Below, piece after piece: positions 45,001 through 47,275 of a stretch of DNA of 47,275 nucleotides (its first letter is position 1; every line of letters begins with the position of its first letter). The stretch comes from Mnemiopsis leidyi (Eukaryota; Ctenophora; Tentaculata; Lobata; Bolinopsidae), in assembly GCA_000226015.1 (NCBI GenBank), contig JH154873.1, positions 112,159 through 159,433 of the forward strand. Direction: 5' to 3'. The notes under the pieces were generated by a model, which was not told the origin of the DNA, ran no database searches, and worked only from the letters and a program-made list of their open reading frames with translations. The position numbers and the translations under genes were made by a program.

Positions 45001-45930
45001 GTGTTCACAGGCGAGATCTGACGTCAAGCTTTATTAAGCTGAAATTTTGTAAAAACCCAGTAACTGTGTGAATGTTGAGATTGCATAGCAGTGTTTTAAT
45101 AAAGTAAACTCAAACAAATCTTCATATTGATATCTGCTTAGTGTATTGTATGTGCTCCTTTGATATCGTAGAAAGTACCATACTTTAAGTTTACTTGTAC
45201 TGAGCTTATCGAGAAATAAAATTGGTGGCATACAATTACTATGGATCAAACCTGGTCGGATAAGTTACATAGGAATCAAGCTGGAAGATTTCTCGATTTT
45301 GAATATAAGCTTTCTTTTCCAGTTCCCTGTATTACCTTACCTAACATTGTATTTCATTGGTTCTAGTACATTTATACTTGTACAGAAATTTCAATATTGT
45401 AGAGGTGTGGCGGGCCATTCTTCGTCATACATATTTCAGCCGATCATTCGCATCTATAAATTCTCAATCATACTGCTGAGAATTCGAGATGATGTTATAA
45501 AACTGGTCGTTCTTTTTAGTTTGTGATCAATGGCGCATAAATAAAAGCTATTCTATAAATCTACTGAGTTTCGGACGCATTACATATGGGGACCACCTTG
45601 ATGTGGTGGACCGTTAACTACAGGCTGTTTTCAATGAGCTACCTGACATACGATATCTTCAGAGCTTCAGACCTCGGTAATTCGGTAAACCGCCGTTCGG
45701 ACAAACTCAAAATTCTGGACTTAGTTCCATTGTATAAGATGGAGGTTTCCGGCCCTGTGATTGGCTGGTTGACCGGGAAATTCGACAATAAGTTTAATCA
45801 TCCTTGAAGTCTTGACAATAATTAACCTCCTCTTAGACATCTACAGATCTACAACAGTTACATTGTGACCCTTTATGAAGAAACCGACACGGAGAAGAAT
45901 TGGATGGGCTCTTTAATGAACTTGGTATAA
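42021..45930. other. upstream region of the GPCR and unassigned sequence
   Basis: The GPCR promoter should lie just above 42020, but no clear core element was found. TGACG half-CREs occur near 42659-42675. Open frames at 42880-43149 and 43421-43621 (plus) have no motif I recognise. Small direct duplications occur at 43620-43652 (AAGGACCATTCT) and 44147-44186. Confidence 0.4.
44147..44186. repeat. 21-bp tandem duplication (AAATTTGAAATTTCAT)
   Basis: Two adjacent copies of an AT-rich unit that is itself partly self-complementary. Confidence 0.8.
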
Positions 45931-46230
45931 ATCACGTGACTGTTGGTTGACTCTAGAAACATGGCTGTCACATGACAAATGTTAGACCTATAAAGTACCA
46001 AAATAAACAGCTGTCAAGTCGAAGTCTATTGTTGCCACACCTGGCTGCATCGTGACTCTCTTCGCTCCAAGTGTCAAATATATTCCTCCTTCTCTCTCTC
46101 TCTCTAGCTTTGTAAGTGCAATTTGTTGGGCTGTAGCTCACCGCACTGCAAGGCAAAACGCCACCTATAGCCGTAACTCGATATCATAAACTGAGCAAAA
46201 CGGTCAAAGTTTCGACCTATAACTCTTGAT

Positions 46231-46345
46231 TTTGATTGGTTCTCACAGGATCATCTGACGGAAAGTCGTGACGTCACTGCTCGTTCTGCATTTTGATTGG
46301 TCGTGACGTCACGTGTGTGATCGTGACGTCGCGCGGTCTATTATA
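46231..46345. promoter_or_regulatory. CRE / CCAAT / E-box promoter-like cluster
   Basis: TTTTGATTGG occurs twice (inverted CCAAT at 46235-46239 and 46296-46300). TCGTGACGTC occurs three times (perfect CRE TGACGTCA at 46269-46276 and 46304-46311, and TGACGTCG at 46324-46331), and CACGTG overlaps the second CRE (46310-46315). A weak TATTATA follows near 46339. The ATTGG-CRE pairs repeat at about 35-60 bp. This fits a proximal promoter, more likely reading to the right. Confidence 0.6.
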
Positions 46346-46474
46346 CATGTGGACTCGAGGATAGAATTATTGCAGCAATTTATTATTTATTTGGACGCTT
46401 AAAACTTTAATAATAGGGTCCAGAGAGAGTGAGAGGGGGGTGCATTAACTGAGCTAGCTATTGATAATATATAA

Positions 46475-46708
46475 TGTAAAGTTAGAGCAATACCCCACGT
46501 GACTAACAGTCACGTGATACTAATAACCAGTCGACTAAAGACCAGGGACGGTCAACACACCACTCCTCGGTTCGCTGGTCTCGACCTTTTGTCGGAGAAG
46601 GTTCTAGACAGGGTGGAGGTGCCCTTCTCAAGGGGATGGAACAAACAAGTGGTAACAGGAGGAGGAAGAGGAGGTAGCTCGCACAATAATCTCACATATT
46701 CAATCTGA
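46475..46708 (+). other. weak MBD-like open frame downstream of the CRE cluster
   Basis: An open frame without ATG contains VEVPFSRGWNKQVV, then a Gly-rich stretch and NLTYS before a stop at 46706-46708. The spacing of P-x-x-x-GW...TY resembles the first half of methyl-CpG-binding (MBD/TAM) domains, but the SP(C/S)G half is missing and there is no donor at the right place. It may be a decayed exon or coincidence. A possible acceptor (AATAACCAG) ends at 46530. Confidence 0.2.
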
Positions 46709-47242
46709 TGACGTGATTAGCAAGGGGGACCATTGATCGGGACGTGCAAATTTAATGCTTCTCTTGAGTCGCCCATTATCGTCGTCTGCCCAGCTATTGG
46801 GACGAGGGGCTGACTTATAACGTGGTTCGCGTGTTTCCCTCCAAATCTTCGCGCAAAAACGGATAATGGTGGCCATTTCCAGGCCGTGTTCAGGGCAGAA
46901 CATGGTACTGTTATCGTTTTTTGAAACTCAAGAGGCATCATTACAAGTCTAGGAAGATAATTACGCTGGTACCATGTCTGACAAGATAGATGTACCGTTG
47001 CTAGTTTCCAATGACTCACTCCCCCTAAACATTAGCACCGGTCTAAATATCAAATAAAATATTGTTTAGTCTGGGGAGTCTAGATTTGGGACAAAATATC
47101 CTATTTATAGGGCTCAAACCCCATATGAGTGATGGCATTATTGTGAAATTATAAGAAAATTAGAAAAAAAGGTGACAGAGTTTTGTCTTTCCCCAACAAC
47201 TTGGCCCTCATGTGAGAAAGAAACGCAGTCGGCCTTAAGTAT
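46709..47242. other. unassigned window end
   Basis: No supported exon. Two overlapping minus-strand open frames (46700-46903 and 46717-47019) lie in different frames and have no recognisable motif. Confidence 0.4.
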
Positions 47243-47275
47243 ATATATCTACTCTCTCTCTCTTTCTCTCTCTCT
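47243..47275. repeat. TA then (CT)n microsatellite at window end
   Basis: A short TATATATA run leads into CTCTCTCT with one TTT interruption, continuing to the end of the window. Confidence 0.9.

Overview
The window is animal nuclear DNA. Its genes are split by GT-AG introns, it carries non-LTR retrotransposon remnants, and one gene is an E-protein bHLH factor, a family restricted to animals and close relatives. Coding density is low, introns are mostly a few hundred bases to 3 kb, and AT-rich micro- and minisatellites are common. The species cannot be fixed from the sequence. A plant/fungal-style dihydroflavonol reductase-like gene beside a divergent E-protein fits an invertebrate (cnidarian, sponge, placozoan or basal deuterostome) better than a vertebrate or insect. 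That is inference.

Layout. About 0-9.5 kb: no confident host gene; GTACA-rich and other minisatellites, and a decayed RNase H domain of a non-LTR retrotransposon (7.2-7.9 kb, minus). About 9.5-12.1 kb: a fold-back repeat with a telomere-like loop, one serine-rich exon of an unidentified gene (9866-10095), a short MITE with terminal inverted repeats, and a roughly 0.5 kb imperfect palindrome. 12.55-15.1 kb: an eight-exon NADP-dependent extended SDR reductase (+), with a one-base frame break in exon 7 and an in-frame triplicated splice donor after exon 5. 15.9-20.2 kb: a patchwork of mobile-element debris, including a minus-strand LINE tail and a 5'-truncated LINE with 13-bp target-site duplications. 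20.2-31 kb: mostly non-coding, with clusters of CCAAT, CACGTG and RFX X-box-like sites that look regulatory. 31.26-38.64 kb: an eight-exon E-protein (TCF4/TCF12/daughterless family) gene (+). 40.7-42.0 kb: an intronless rhodopsin-like GPCR (-). 42-47.3 kb: mostly unassigned, with a dense CRE/CCAAT/E-box promoter-like cluster near 46.3 kb.

The genes do not form an obvious pathway. The reductase acts in small-molecule metabolism, the E-protein is a dimerising transcription factor, and the GPCR is a membrane receptor. The most distinctive theme is tandem repetition across splice junctions. The reductase exon-5 donor is repeated three times at exactly 45 bp, so every donor keeps frame. The E-protein last-exon acceptor is duplicated at 43 bp, so the second acceptor changes the frame and C-terminus. 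A 21-bp minisatellite starts at the E-protein exon-2 donor. The E-protein last intron also holds three perfect CRE palindromes and a TATA-like box, an arrangement like an intronic promoter, and its 3'UTR opens with a CACGTG-bearing stem-loop. Exon calls were made by reading frames and splice consensus by eye; no database search was possible.
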